A stretch of 64,000 bases of DNA, from positions 1-64,000 of the forward strand of contig NZ_LQPT01000104.1 of the NCBI RefSeq assembly GCF_002102355.1, read 5' to 3'. Of this stretch, positions 30,889-39,793 are shown piece by piece. Positions within the stretch are counted from its first letter, which is position 1; the number at the start of each line of letters is the position of its first letter. Source of the stretch: Mycobacterium sherrisii (GTDB lineage Bacteria > Actinomycetota > Actinomycetes > Mycobacteriales > Mycobacteriaceae). A program made the translations under genes and the position numbers. Below the pieces are notes generated by a model. It had not been told where the DNA came from. It did no database searches and saw only the letters and a list, made by a program, of their open reading frames with translations.

Positions 30889-31098
30889 TCACGGCTGCCT
30901 CGACTCCAACACTGGGTTGTTCACGGGTGCGGCGAGGTATCGGTATGCCGTCGCTCGGCTGATGCCGAACGCTTTGGCGAGTTCGTGAACGGGTTCTCCG
31001 GTCTCGGCCAGACGACGGAGTTCTTGCTGTTGTTCGAGGGTGAGTTTGGCGGGTTTGGTACCCGTCAGTGCGAGGTCGCGTTCAGGTGGCGGCCGCAA
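30889..31098 (-). pseudogene. Resolvase-type helix-turn-helix fragment
   Basis: 69 codons from a TTG, with KLTLEQQQELRRLAETGE and HELAKAFGISRATAYRYL, the Hin-type C-terminal DNA-binding domain of serine recombinases. The catalytic N-terminal domain is absent upstream, where the frame continues without a credible start. A remnant of a mobile element next to the tRNA-Leu repeats. Confidence 0.65.
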
Positions 31099-31211
31099 GT
31101 TCGAGGTCTTTAGTCGAGAGCCCGTCTGATGCCTTCGCGCAAGTTAGAGACGGCGCGGTAGTACAAAGGCGTCAGCCGAAGTTAAAGGCAGCAGCCGACG
31201 TTCTACTGAGA

Positions 31212-32039
31212 ATGACCACAACGGAGTACGACAGTGATCAGCCCGGATTCGAAACCGTTGACGATTGCGAGCGGTGCCTGCTGTTACTCGACGCGTGCAC
31301 CGGCGCGATTGTCTCAGCCCTTGGAGACGATCTCGGGTCGCAGCCGAACGTCGTCGACCTAGGCTGTGGTGTCGGTGAACCTGGACTGAGCCTGGTCAAG
31401 ACCCATCACGACTGGCATCTAACCGGAATCGACTTATCGCGAGCCCTCATCGCGGCAGCCCGACAACACGCCCAAGAGCAAGACCTCACCGACAGAACGA
31501 CATTCGTCACCGGATCGATGGATCGTCTCCCAATTGACGACGGTACCGTCGACGCGGTCATCTCTCGGATGGGCGCGCTGCTGCTCGGCAACCCGGCGAC
31601 GACCGCGCGCGAGATGGCCCGCATCCTCGAGCCGGGAGGCCGATTCGCCCTCGCCGTCTGGGCGCGGGCCGAGGACCATCCCTTGCTGACACTTTCGCAT
31701 CGCGCCATCACCACGCACGTTGCGGCTGATCTGCTACCTGATCTATTCACGTGGTTCCAGCAGATGGCGGCACCGGGCGTCCGCGAGGGTTGGCTGCGCG
31801 CCGCGGGTATGAGCGACGTCGTTGTGGACACCTTTGACTGGGTCGTCCACTACCCTGACTTCGACTCCAGCTGGGAACTGGCCTGGTCGATATGGAGCGG
31901 CAGTCTCGCCGACCTCGACGAACTGACTGTGACCCGCATCCGGTCGACCCTGCACGAACTACTGGGGCAGTACGAATCCAGGTTCGGTGACGGACATAAC
32001 ATCCCGGCGACATGCCAGATGATCTACGGGACCAGATAG
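31212..32039 (+). CDS. SAM-dependent class I methyltransferase
   Basis: 275 aa. Motif I VVDLGCGVGEPGLSL lies at about 45-59, the acidic end of beta 2 is in TGIDLSRALI, motif post-I follows, then SMDRLPIDDGTVDAVISRMGALLL and an EPGGRFALAVWA segment typical of ubiquinone/menaquinone-like small-molecule methyltransferases (Methyltransf_11/25). The substrate is unknown. No ribosome binding site is obvious before ATG 31212; an open frame extends 48 codons further up but overlaps the recombinase remnant. Isolated accessory gene downstream of tRNA-Leu, not present at this place in M. tuberculosis as I remember it. Confidence 0.88.
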   Translation: MTTTEYDSDQPGFETVDDCERCLLLLDACTGAIVSALGDDLGSQPNVVDLGCGVGEPGLSLVKTHHDWHLTGIDLSRALIAAARQHAQEQDLTDRTTFVTGSMDRLPIDDGTVDAVISRMGALLLGNPATTAREMARILEPGGRFALAVWARAEDHPLLTLSHRAITTHVAADLLPDLFTWFQQMAAPGVREGWLRAAGMSDVVVDTFDWVVHYPDFDSSWELAWSIWSGSLADLDELTVTRIRSTLHELLGQYESRFGDGHNIPATCQMIYGTR

Positions 32040-32167
32040 TCAGCTCGTCCTGTGTTCTGCGCGCTCACGGATTTGCTCCAGGCAAGTCGTGAGACGTCCG
32101 AATTCTCTAGAAACGAGACACAGCCCTCGGGATGGGCCGCGCAGGTCCGCAATGCTTAACTGCAAGC

Positions 32168-33055
32168 GTGCGCAGACAACCGGAACTGGCGCGACGCTTC
32201 TTCGATCGATTCGAGCCGGTGCATGCCGTGACGTATTTCGCGCCGGAGGCCCGCGCGGCATTCGACGCGCTGGGTTACCGGGGCTTCTGGATGGGCTACT
32301 TCGCCGCCCGTTCCGCCCCGCTGGGCCAGGTCGCCCCCGAAGTCGTCACCGCCGTCTTCTACAACTTCGCTCCCCAGCGGGTGGCCAAGGCGCTGCCGGC
32401 GGCATGGCAGATCGCCGGTCCGCAGGACGCGCTGCGCGCCCGCCTGGATTCGGCCGTTGCCGCGTTGCGCCGGTATGGCCTCACAGAGGACGAAAACGTA
32501 TGCATCGCAGCGGAATTAGCGACGAAAACCGCGCGCTGGGCCCCCGCCGACGGGCGCCCGCTGTTCGCCGCCAACCGCGCGCTGCCGTGGCCGGACGGTC
32601 CACTCGCGGCGCTTTGGCATGCCACCACGCTGCTACGTGAGCAACGCGGCGACGCCCACGTGGCGGTTCTGACCGCGGCCGGCATCTCCGGCCGGGAGTG
32701 CAACGTGTTGCACGCCGCAGCGAATCGCGTTCCACGCGAATATATCGCTCGCACACGGGATTACGATGACGAGGAATGGAGCAACCACGAGCGCCGGCTG
32801 GGGAAGCGGGGTGTGCTCGACGAAGACGGATCGCTCACCGCGGCGGGCCGGCAGCTGAAACAACAGGTCGAATTGAGCACCGATGCGCTGGCCCTGTCGG
32901 CGCTCGAGGCGCTCAGCGACGACGAGGTGGAGGTCCTGTTCCAGGCGTTGACGCCGATCACCCGGGCGGTGATCGAGGGCGGTGATCTCCCAGCCGTCAC
33001 CCCGATGTCGTTGCGTCACGACGAATTGCAGGACGCCAGCGCACATTTGGTCTAG
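32168..33055 (+). CDS. SCO6745-family protein
   Basis: A 295-aa, mostly helical protein matching the actinobacterial SCO6745-type family: ARRFFDRFEPVHAVTYFAPEARAAFDALGYRGFWMGYFAARSAPLG is its characteristic opening (only partly quoted motifs such as FDRFEPVHA and GFWMGYFAARS are decisive). The C-terminal 150 residues look like a degenerate winged-helix module with RLGKRGVLDEDGSLTAAGR. Function unknown. The GTG at 32168 fits the family N-terminus better than the ATG/GTG at 32132. It converges on the PPE gene, with 7 bp between stops. Confidence 0.8.
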   Translation: MRRQPELARRFFDRFEPVHAVTYFAPEARAAFDALGYRGFWMGYFAARSAPLGQVAPEVVTAVFYNFAPQRVAKALPAAWQIAGPQDALRARLDSAVAALRRYGLTEDENVCIAAELATKTARWAPADGRPLFAANRALPWPDGPLAALWHATTLLREQRGDAHVAVLTAAGISGRECNVLHAAANRVPREYIARTRDYDDEEWSNHERRLGKRGVLDEDGSLTAAGRQLKQQVELSTDALALSALEALSDDEVEVLFQALTPITRAVIEGGDLPAVTPMSLRHDELQDASAHLV

Positions 33056-33062
33056 CGCAGGC

Positions 33063-34430
33063 CTACGGATCGCGTGGCAGCAGGCGCTGCTTCTGCTCGA
33101 CGAACTCGTCTTGGGTGAGAATGCCCGCATCCCGCAGCGAGGCCAACTCCCGAAGCTCGGCGGCAATGCTGGTGATCGGCCCGCCGAGCGGAGCCGGCAG
33201 CACCTCGCTTACCTCCGGTGATTTCGCGTCTTTGGGTTTACGGCCGGGCACCCCGATGCGCTCCTTGGCTCCCGCGCCGCCGCTCCCGGTGGCGCCGGCC
33301 ATCGCCCGTCCGGCCATGCCCGCCAACGCCAGCTGGCTGAACAGGCTGCCCGCGCTGGAGCCGGTGGCTTGCGCGGCGGCCCCCACGGTGGCGGCCGGCA
33401 GCGCGGTCGTCAGCGCACGCAACTCCGGTGCCGCGGCCGCCCATCCCGGCGGCACCGACAACCGGCCGACTGAGCTCGCTTGATTGAAGCCACCGGTAAC
33501 CGTTTCGGTTGGGTTGGTGAGCACCGGAAATGATGTCGGCGGGACCGACGCGTTGCCCGGCCACGCCTGCACGCCGGCCCAGCCGCTGACGATGTCATCG
33601 GTGTGCACACCGGTGTAGTAACCGCCGACGTCGTAGGGCAGAGCCGTAGTCCCCAACGAGGTGTCGGCGGCCAGGCTTGCCGCCCCGAATTCGGGGTCGA
33701 GGAACACCGCGCTCAGGTCCGCCGCTAGGCCGAGCGCATCCCGCCCGCCCAACCCCGGGAAGGCCAGGTCGGTTGCGCCCAAGTCGGCCACTTCCTGGCC
33801 TGCGACGAAGGTCTGGGGCGTCGACCCCACGACGCCCCGGGCATCACCGGCCGCGGTGTTGACGGCGGCGCGGACCGCCGAAGCTTGGCCGGCGGCCCCG
33901 TCGCTGCTGGTGTTCGACGGCGGGGATTGGAAGGGTTGCAACCGGCTGGCCGACGCCGCGGTTGCCGCATAGGTCTGCATGGCACCGGTGTCCTGGGCCC
34001 ACATCTCGCCGTACTGCGCCTCGGTCGCCGCGATCGCCGCGGTGTTCTGGCCGAAAAAGTTGGTCGCCACCAGCGTGGCCAGCAGCGCGCGGTTGGCCGC
34101 GACGACCGGCGGCGGCACGGTTTCGGCGAATGCGGCCTCGTAGGCGGCGGCTGCCAGCATCGCTTGGCTGGCGGTCTGCTCGGCCTGCGCGGCCGCGGCC
34201 GTCACCCAGGACATGTATTGGGCGGCCGCGGCGGCCATGGTGGTCGCGGCGGGGCCGAGCCAGGGACCGGAGGTCAGCTCGTTGATGGCTGATTGATAGG
34301 CGATCGCCGTCGAGTGCAGCTCGGCCGCCACGGCTTCCCATGCCGACGCGGCGGCCAGCATCGGCGCGGAACCAGGCCCGGCATAGATGCGCGCGGAATT
34401 TATCTCCGGCGGCAATGAGGCGAAGTCCAT
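33063..34430 (-). CDS. PPE family protein, SVP subgroup, with SHOCT-like tail
   Basis: 455 aa. The PPE domain (1-175) starts [18 protein letters not shown], with PPE at residues 8-10 and the WxG-type [11 protein letters not shown] turn. A Gly/Ala-rich middle follows, then the SVP motif GRLSVPPGW at about 335-343. The last 35 residues ([22 protein letters not shown]...KQRLLP) form a SHOCT-like helical pair, unusual for PPE proteins. PPE proteins are exported by ESX systems, usually with a PE partner; none is adjacent. GGAGGG lies 6 nt before the second ATG (34430), which also gives the canonical N-terminus, so it is preferred to 34433. Confidence 0.92.
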   Translation of the reverse strand: MDFASLPPEINSARIYAGPGSAPMLAAASAWEAVAAELHSTAIAYQSAINELTSGPWLGPAATTMAAAAAQYMSWVTAAAAQAEQTASQAMLAAAAYEAAFAETVPPPVVAANRALLATLVATNFFGQNTAAIAATEAQYGEMWAQDTGAMQTYAATAASASRLQPFQSPPSNTSSDGAAGQASAVRAAVNTAAGDARGVVGSTPQTFVAGQEVADLGATDLAFPGLGGRDALGLAADLSAVFLDPEFGAASLAADTSLGTTALPYDVGGYYTGVHTDDIVSGWAGVQAWPGNASVPPTSFPVLTNPTETVTGGFNQASSVGRLSVPPGWAAAAPELRALTTALPAATVGAAAQATGSSAGSLFSQLALAGMAGRAMAGATGSGGAGAKERIGVPGRKPKDAKSPEVSEVLPAPLGGPITSIAAELRELASLRDAGILTQDEFVEQKQRLLPRDP

Positions 34431-34770
34431 CATGTTCCCTCCGACAAAAGTCGCCGCCCCGCCGACGGCTAGGTGTACGGCAAACGAACGAAAGTACCGC
34501 CCGCGCTGAGTACCCCGTGCCCCCGGTTTTGCTTATGAAAATCTTTAGTCGTCGCATTGCGACAACAACCTCCGCCCGGAAGCCCGGGAACCGTGTTGCC
34601 GTCAGCACCCAGTTACCCAGCTGTCCTGGTAGGACAGGTTAAGCCATGCGGCGCAACTCTCCGTGCGGAACACTTCAACGTTGGCGCGCCGGGCGGGCCT
34701 GAAAGTTCGCGGTGCGGCGGCGCCGCGGACCCGACTTGCACCGCCCGGCGAACGCGGTCTATCGGCCCCG
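34431..34770. other. Intergenic region between PPE and GNAT genes
   Basis: 340 bp without a convincing gene. It must hold the PPE promoter near its left end; GGAGGG just before the start belongs to that gene's ribosome binding site, and an AT-rich patch lies at 34530-34555. A perfect hairpin CTGTCCT-GGT-AGGACAG is at 34621-34637, not followed by a T run on either strand, so it is a poor intrinsic terminator. Nothing else seen. Confidence 0.5.
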
Positions 34771-35112
34771 CTAGTTGCTGGGTTGGGTCTGCACCCAGCC
34801 CTGTACCTCGGCGGTCACCGGGTCGGTGAGCTCGTCAAACTCCGGATGCTTCTTCAGGACCGTGCCCACCATCGAGCACACCGGCACGATCCGCTTGCCG
34901 GCGTCGCGGGCGCCGTTGAGCGCCGCCTCGACGAGGATGGTCGCCAGGCCTCGCCCGCCGTACTCGGGGTCGACCACCGTGTGATAGAAAACACGCTGGT
35001 TATCGCGGTCCGCGTAGTCGGCGCGGCCGACCGTCTTGCCGTCGACGGCGATGGTGTACGTCCGGTGTCCCTCGGTGACCGTGGTTTCTGCGCCGGTCTT
35101 ATCGGTTGTAAT
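34771..35112 (-). CDS. NATD1/YjdJ-type GNAT N-acetyltransferase
   Basis: A small GNAT-fold protein of 113 aa. The acetyl-CoA loop is in VVDPEYGGRGLATILVEAAL, followed by RIVPVCSMVGTVLKKHPEF, the signature of the small NATD1/YjdJ (Acetyltransf_CG) family. No ATG, GTG or TTG exists in frame between the pirin body and the core strands. An ATT at 35112 (ATT ACA ACC GAT) has GAGAGAGGG six bases upstream and yields an N-terminus MTTDKTG of normal length, so initiation at ATT is likely. It overlaps the pirin stop by 14 nt, so the genes are coupled. Confidence 0.8.
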   Translation of the reverse strand: MTTDKTGAETTVTEGHRTYTIAVDGKTVGRADYADRDNQRVFYHTVVDPEYGGRGLATILVEAALNGARDAGKRIVPVCSMVGTVLKKHPEFDELTDPVTAEVQGWVQTQPSN

Positions 35113-36088
35113 TTGTGTCCCTCTCTCTCGTTGCGCGCGGTAATGGCCGGGGCCGCAGCCGGGTGGTCGGCAGCGGCGGGGCGGGCAGCCTCGCGACCGA
35201 ACCCCGATAACCCGCGACGGCACCGAAGCGTGCGTCGGCGTCCTCCCACAGTCGGCGATAGCGAACGATCTCTTCGTGATCGCGCCCGACGAAGTTCCAC
35301 CACACCAGTAGCTCTTCGACGGACGGGGCGCCACCCAACAGCACTACCCGCGCCGGCTGCTCCCCAAAATTACGCAGCCGCAGGACGGGGCTGCCGGGCG
35401 CCTGGTAGCCAAGCTCACCGGCGGCCAGGTGGACGGCGCTCATCTGCACACTGCCGACGTCGCACAGGACGCCGTGCTCGAACGTGGGGTCGAGGTCCAG
35501 CTGCAGTTCGGCCTTGCCGTCGAGATCGAGCTGGGCGCCCAGCAGCGGGCTGAAGGTGGGCACCGGGGAACGGCTGCCGGCCAGCTCGCCGAGAAACACC
35601 CGCGCCACCGCCCCCGGCAGCGCAACCGGGTCGGGCACATGGTGCGCGAAGTCCCGTCCGGTGTCGCGGTCGGCGTCGGGCAGCGCGACCCACAGTTGCA
35701 CTCCGTGTAGCAGGGCATCCGATTCGACCGACACCTCGGAATGGCAGATGCCGGCGCCGGCGGTCATCAAGTTCAGTTCGCCGGGCCGGACGAAAGCGCG
35801 CACTCCTGCACTGTCTCGGTGCTCCACTTCCCCACTGAACAGCCAACTGACCGTTTGTAGTCCCGTGTGCGGGTGGGGCGGAACGTCCATGCGCGCGCTG
35901 GTCGGCCCGTAGTGGTCGATGAAGCACCACGCCCCGATGAGCGATCGCTGTCGCTGCGGCAAGGTGCGCTGCACTCGGATCGCCCGCGGCCCGCCCAGCG
36001 GCACCTCTCGCGGGCGCAGCACCTCCGTGTCCGTCGTGCGGGAGGTGCCGCACGCGACTTCGGGCGGGGCGGTTTCGAGATTGCTCAC
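35099..36088 (-). CDS. Pirin-family cupin protein
   Basis: 329 aa, bicupin pirin family. The N-terminal cupin carries the metal ligands in PHPHTGLQTVSWLFSGEVEHRDS and GICHSEVS (three His and one Glu). The C-terminal cupin is the pirin_C type, with APSVEELLVWWNFVGRDHEEI. Bacterial pirins act as quercetinase-like dioxygenases or redox-linked regulators; which applies here is not readable. The GTG at 36088 starts SNLETAPPE. The Arg/Pro-rich C-terminus runs through the GNAT start. The acyl-CoA dehydrogenase ends 49 bp before it on the same strand, so all three may be co-transcribed. Confidence 0.93.
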   Translation of the reverse strand: MSNLETAPPEVACGTSRTTDTEVLRPREVPLGGPRAIRVQRTLPQRQRSLIGAWCFIDHYGPTSARMDVPPHPHTGLQTVSWLFSGEVEHRDSAGVRAFVRPGELNLMTAGAGICHSEVSVESDALLHGVQLWVALPDADRDTGRDFAHHVPDPVALPGAVARVFLGELAGSRSPVPTFSPLLGAQLDLDGKAELQLDLDPTFEHGVLCDVGSVQMSAVHLAAGELGYQAPGSPVLRLRNFGEQPARVVLLGGAPSVEELLVWWNFVGRDHEEIVRYRRLWEDADARFGAVAGYRGSVARLPAPPLPTTRLRPRPLPRATRERDTNYNR

Positions 36089-36137
36089 CGTGCACCCTTC
36101 GTTGCGGGCGTGATACGGCGACCGTACCCGGGCCGGG

Positions 36138-37520
36138 CTACCTGCCGGGCGGCCGCAGCACCTTCATCGCGGCCCGCATGATCGGTTCGGGCAGCCGATC
36201 CTTCATCGACAACGCGGTATCGGCGGCGCGTGAACGCAGGGGCGTGCCCCGCCCGAAGATCCGGTTCAGCGGCCCGCCGGAAGGCTCGAGCACGACGTGC
36301 AACGGCGGGGTGCCCACCGATGCGCCCAACGCATTGGCGATGACCATCCGCTGGATTTCGCTGGTGCCCTCAAAAATGGTGTACAGCTTGGCATCTCGAT
36401 ACCACTTCTCGACCGGATGATCGGTGATGTAGCCCCAGCCGCCCATCGTCTGGACGGCCCGTTCGGTGGCTTTGATCGCCACCTCACTAGCGGCGAGCTT
36501 GGCCATCGAGCCTTCGCCGCGTTCGAACGCGACGTTGTTGGCGGCCATCCACGACGCGCGCCAGGTCAACAGCCGGGCCGCGTCGATCTGCGTTGCCAGA
36601 TCGGCCAGCGGGAACGCGATGCCCTGGTTGTCGATGATGGGCCCGCCGAATGCCTCACGCTCGGTCGCGTACGCCGTTGCGTATTCCAGCGCGGCGCGGG
36701 CGATGCCGATCGCCTGGGCAGCCACCATCGGGCGGGTCTGCTCGAAGGTGCCCAGCGTTGCCGAGCCCGAGCGCTGTCCGCCCGCGACGAGCTCGCGTGC
36801 CTTGGCCAGTTTGTGCTCGAGTTTTTCTTGTCCGCCAAGCAGGTTGGCTCCGGAAACTCGAACGCCGTCGAAACGCAGCTCGGCGGTATGGGATGCGCGA
36901 CAGCCCAGCTTGTCCAGTTTGCGCACCAGCTCCAGCCCGGGGGTGCCACCCGGAACCACGAACAGCGCTTGTCCACGGTGGCCGAGTTCCTCGTCGACGA
37001 CGGCATTGACCACGTGCACGTTGGCGATGCCCCCGTTGCCGATCCACATCTTGTGGCCGTCGATGATCCAGTCGTCACCGTCGCGACGCGCCCGGGTGCG
37101 CAGATTGCGGACGTCGCTGCCGCCTTCCGGTTCGGAGATGGCCAGCGCGGCGAGCTTGAGATCTCCTGGGGTACCGAAACATTCGGGAGCCCACTGCAGC
37201 ATCTGCTCCGGGGAGGCGGCTTGGCCGATCGCCGAGAGCGCCAGCGCCGGCATCACGATCGCCAAACCGATACCGGCGCACCCCCAGAACAACTCCTCCA
37301 TGAAGATCGGCAACGACAGGCCGGACGGATCGCCGATCAGATCGCGGTAGAACAGCGGACTGTAGAAGCCGCGTTGAGCCGCCTCCTCGAGCACCGGCCA
37401 GGGAAATTCCTGTCGTTGGTCGTAGTCGAGTGCGACCGGACGGATGACCGATTCGGCGAACTCGTGGGTCCGCCGGGAAAGGTCGTGCTGTGCTGCGGTG
37501 GGGGTGAGGCTGAACGTCAT
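36138..37520 (-). CDS. Acyl-CoA dehydrogenase (FadE type)
   Basis: 460 aa, FAD-dependent flavoprotein for alpha,beta-dehydrogenation of an acyl-CoA. The N-terminal helical domain (1-125) is followed by the beta domain with LAISEPEGGSDVRNLRTRA and WIIDGHKMWIGNGG, then the C-terminal helical domain with YATEREAFGGPIIDNQGIAF and QTMGGWGYITDHPVEKWYRDAK. The catalytic base is probably the Glu of YTIFEGTSEIQRMVIANALG. The chain extends about 60 residues beyond the usual end, with a basic tail. ATG 37520 is chosen because homologues start just before TPTAAQHDL. Substrate unknown. Confidence 0.94.
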   Translation of the reverse strand: MTFSLTPTAAQHDLSRRTHEFAESVIRPVALDYDQRQEFPWPVLEEAAQRGFYSPLFYRDLIGDPSGLSLPIFMEELFWGCAGIGLAIVMPALALSAIGQAASPEQMLQWAPECFGTPGDLKLAALAISEPEGGSDVRNLRTRARRDGDDWIIDGHKMWIGNGGIANVHVVNAVVDEELGHRGQALFVVPGGTPGLELVRKLDKLGCRASHTAELRFDGVRVSGANLLGGQEKLEHKLAKARELVAGGQRSGSATLGTFEQTRPMVAAQAIGIARAALEYATAYATEREAFGGPIIDNQGIAFPLADLATQIDAARLLTWRASWMAANNVAFERGEGSMAKLAASEVAIKATERAVQTMGGWGYITDHPVEKWYRDAKLYTIFEGTSEIQRMVIANALGASVGTPPLHVVLEPSGGPLNRIFGRGTPLRSRAADTALSMKDRLPEPIMRAAMKVLRPPGR

Positions 37521-37607
37521 GGCTGGGCCTTCGGGTCGACGGTCTGGTGTCCCGCCGCGTTCGACTACCCGGTCCATTGGGTGAACAAACGTTCACGCCT
37601 GTCTCCT

Positions 37608-38024
37608 CTAGGCTGCCGTGCGCGGGCCCACCTGCGCGGTCGGCAGATGCAACACGACCGCGGGCCGCGGGATGGGCTGGTGCTCGCTACGTGCGAGCAA
37701 GGCGGCGTTTTCGGGCAGCTGCCGCGGGCTGATCTCGCCGGCGGCGATGCGGCGCAAGACCTCGTGCGCCCGGGCCAGCTGGTCCCGCTTGCGGTACTGC
37801 CCGCCGGGCAGCTTGACGCCGGCCCACACGCCGTATTCCTCGCGATGCGCGATCGCGTATTGCGCGCACCGGCGCTGCTGGGCCAGCGGGCAACGGCGCA
37901 GACACTGCAGCCGCGCCTCGGTGGCCGATCGTTCGTACGCACGGGCCTTGGCCGCGCCGTCCCCACTGTCGTCATCGGGATAGCCGAACCACAATTCCGG
38001 ATCGGCTGCGCAGGGATGTCCCAT
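37608..38024 (-). CDS. whiB5: WhiB-like regulator WhiB5
   Basis: A 138-aa iron-sulfur regulator of the Wbl family. The four cluster Cys are C5, C41, C45 and C53, with the C-x3-C-x7-C spacing that sets WhiB5 apart from other WhiB proteins (usually C-x2-C-x5-C). The GVWAG turn (residues 65-69) and the basic KLPGGQYRKRDQ follow. The start at 38024 has AAGGAGA upstream and gives the known MGHPC N-terminus. In M. tuberculosis WhiB5 is linked to virulence and to type VII secretion genes, notable beside the ESX-like cluster here. It is divergent from the XRE regulator, with a 143-bp shared upstream region. Confidence 0.95.
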   Translation of the reverse strand: MGHPCAADPELWFGYPDDDSGDGAAKARAYERSATEARLQCLRRCPLAQQRRCAQYAIAHREEYGVWAGVKLPGGQYRKRDQLARAHEVLRRIAAGEISPRQLPENAALLARSEHQPIPRPAVVLHLPTAQVGPRTAA

Positions 38025-38167
38025 GGCGATCTCCTTGTCTGGAATGAAACGTAGGCGAAAGCGTATACACACAAGCCGCGGCTGTGCAAGCGAAACGAGA
38101 TAAAAACGTATATCCATAGCGATAGGCCCCGGCCTGTGTAATATCCGGCCTATGGGCGGAGCCCGCG

Positions 38168-38953
38168 GTGAGCCGTGAGTCGGCAGGCGCGGCGATCCGT
38201 GCATTGCGGGAGTCCCGCGATTGGTCCCTGGCCGACCTCGCCGCCGCCACCGGCGTCAGCATCATGGGCCTGAGCTACCTCGAGCGCGGTGCCCGCAAGC
38301 CCCACAAAAGCACAGTTCAAAAGGTCGAAAACGGACTAGGCCTGCCGCCGGGCACGTATTCTCGACTGCTGGTGGCCGCCGATCCGGACGCCGAGCTGGC
38401 CCGATTGCTGGCCGCGCAGCCGCCGCAGCAGACGGCCCCGGCCCGCGCCGGGGCGGTCGTCGTCGACCGTCACAGCGACACCGAAGTGCTGGAAGGCTAC
38501 GCCGAAGCGCAGCTCGATGCTCTCAAATCCGTCATCGAACGACTGCCGGCGACGACATCAAACGAATATGAGACGTATATTCTCTCTGTGATCGCGCAGT
38601 GCGTGAAGGCCGAGATGCTCGCCGCCAGCTCCTGGCGGGTAGCGGTCAACGCGGGCGCGGACTCCACGGATCGGCTCATGCAACACCTGCGCGCTCTCGA
38701 GGACACGCGCGGCGCACTGCTGAAACGGATGCCGGACAGCGTCAGCGCCCGATTCGACCGGGCGTGCGCGCAGTCGTCGTTGCCAGAAACGATCATCGCC
38801 GCGCTGCTCGGGGTCAGCAACGACGACATGTGGGACATCCGGAACCGGGGCGTGATCCCCGCGGGGGTCCTCCCCCGCGTGCGTGCGTTCACAAAAGCGG
38901 TGGAGTCGAACCACGGCACCACCGATCAGGTCAGCGGCGAGGGGGACGAATGA
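38168..38953 (+). CDS. XRE-family regulator (Rv0023 homologue)
   Basis: 261 aa. An N-terminal helix-turn-helix of the Cro/CI type (about 7-62) reads AIRALRESRDWSLADLAAATGVSIMGLSYLERGARKP, with the recognition helix in VSIMGLSYLE. The rest is a helical domain typical of this mycobacterial regulator, with YETYILSVIAQCVKAEMLAASSW. Rv0023 is reported to affect redox balance and drug tolerance in mycobacteria. GTG 38168 is used because it matches the SRESAGAAIRALRES opening. It overlaps the following NlpC gene by ATGA and is divergent from whiB5, so it may regulate both. Confidence 0.92.
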   Translation: MSRESAGAAIRALRESRDWSLADLAAATGVSIMGLSYLERGARKPHKSTVQKVENGLGLPPGTYSRLLVAADPDAELARLLAAQPPQQTAPARAGAVVVDRHSDTEVLEGYAEAQLDALKSVIERLPATTSNEYETYILSVIAQCVKAEMLAASSWRVAVNAGADSTDRLMQHLRALEDTRGALLKRMPDSVSARFDRACAQSSLPETIIAALLGVSNDDMWDIRNRGVIPAGVLPRVRAFTKAVESNHGTTDQVSGEGDE

Positions 38954-39765
38954 CCGAGACCGATGTCGAGGCGCTGCGGCGCGCTCATGCGCTGTTCACC
39001 GGCGACAGCCGACCGGCACCGATGGGCGTCGCCCCCGGCCCCGCCGCCACACCGAATCCCATGGTGGGACAACGTGCTTACCAGGTGCGGGCAAGGCGAA
39101 GCCACGAGGCGCTGCTCGCGGCGGCCCGCACGGATGACACGGCCGCGGCCGTCATCGCGGCCGCCCACCGCGATCGGGCGCACGCCCGTGAGCTGACCAG
39201 GACCGTCCTCGACGAGGCACGCGCCGACGCCGCGGTGACCCCGGACGCGCCGATGGCCCAGCGCGAGGCGATGCGTCGCCGGGTCGCGCGGCTGCGCGCG
39301 CAACGAGCCCACGTGTTGACGGCCCGCCTGCGCGCGCGACGGCGGGCGGCCGCGTTGCGGGCACTGCGCTACCGAATGCGGCACCCCCGCGGTACGGTGC
39401 CGGCCGGGCTGCGGCTGCCATCGCCTAGTTCACGCGCCGGCATCGCGGTGCGCGCGGCGTTGTCGCGGCTCGGCCGCCCCTACGTCTGGGGTGCCACCGG
39501 TCCGGACCGCTTCGACTGCTCCGGCCTGGTGCAGTGGGCGTATGCGCAGGCCGGCATTCACTTGGACCGCACCACCTATCAGCAGATCAACGACGGGCTG
39601 CCGGTGCCCCGGTCGCACGTCAGACCCGGCGATCTGGTCTTTCCCCACGCGGGCCACGTGCAGCTGGCGATCGGCAACAATCTTGTTGTCGAGGCGCCCT
39701 ATCCGGGTGCGTCGGTGCGAATCAGCCAGCTGGGCAGCAACATCGCGATACGCCGGCCGATATGA
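38950..39765 (+). CDS. NlpC/P60 peptidase-like protein (Rv0024 homologue)
   Basis: 271 aa. The N-terminal 160 residues are helical and Arg/Ala-rich. The C-terminal NlpC/P60 domain (about 165-271) shows GRPYVWGATGPDRFDCSGLVQWAYAQAG with the catalytic Cys in DCSG, and GHVQLAIGNN with the catalytic His. NlpC/P60 enzymes cut D-Glu-mDAP links in peptidoglycan. There is no classical signal peptide, so export through the nearby type VII secretion components is a possibility. ATG 38950 overlaps the upstream stop. Confidence 0.9.
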   Translation: MTETDVEALRRAHALFTGDSRPAPMGVAPGPAATPNPMVGQRAYQVRARRSHEALLAAARTDDTAAAVIAAAHRDRAHARELTRTVLDEARADAAVTPDAPMAQREAMRRRVARLRAQRAHVLTARLRARRRAAALRALRYRMRHPRGTVPAGLRLPSPSSRAGIAVRAALSRLGRPYVWGATGPDRFDCSGLVQWAYAQAGIHLDRTTYQQINDGLPVPRSHVRPGDLVFPHAGHVQLAIGNNLVVEAPYPGASVRISQLGSNIAIRRPI

Positions 39766-39793
39766 GTAGTCGCTACGAAGTTAGGTTGAACGC

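Noticed and set aside
36297-38054. 585-aa plus-strand ORF
   Set aside because: Antisense to the acyl-CoA dehydrogenase and whiB5, both strongly supported.
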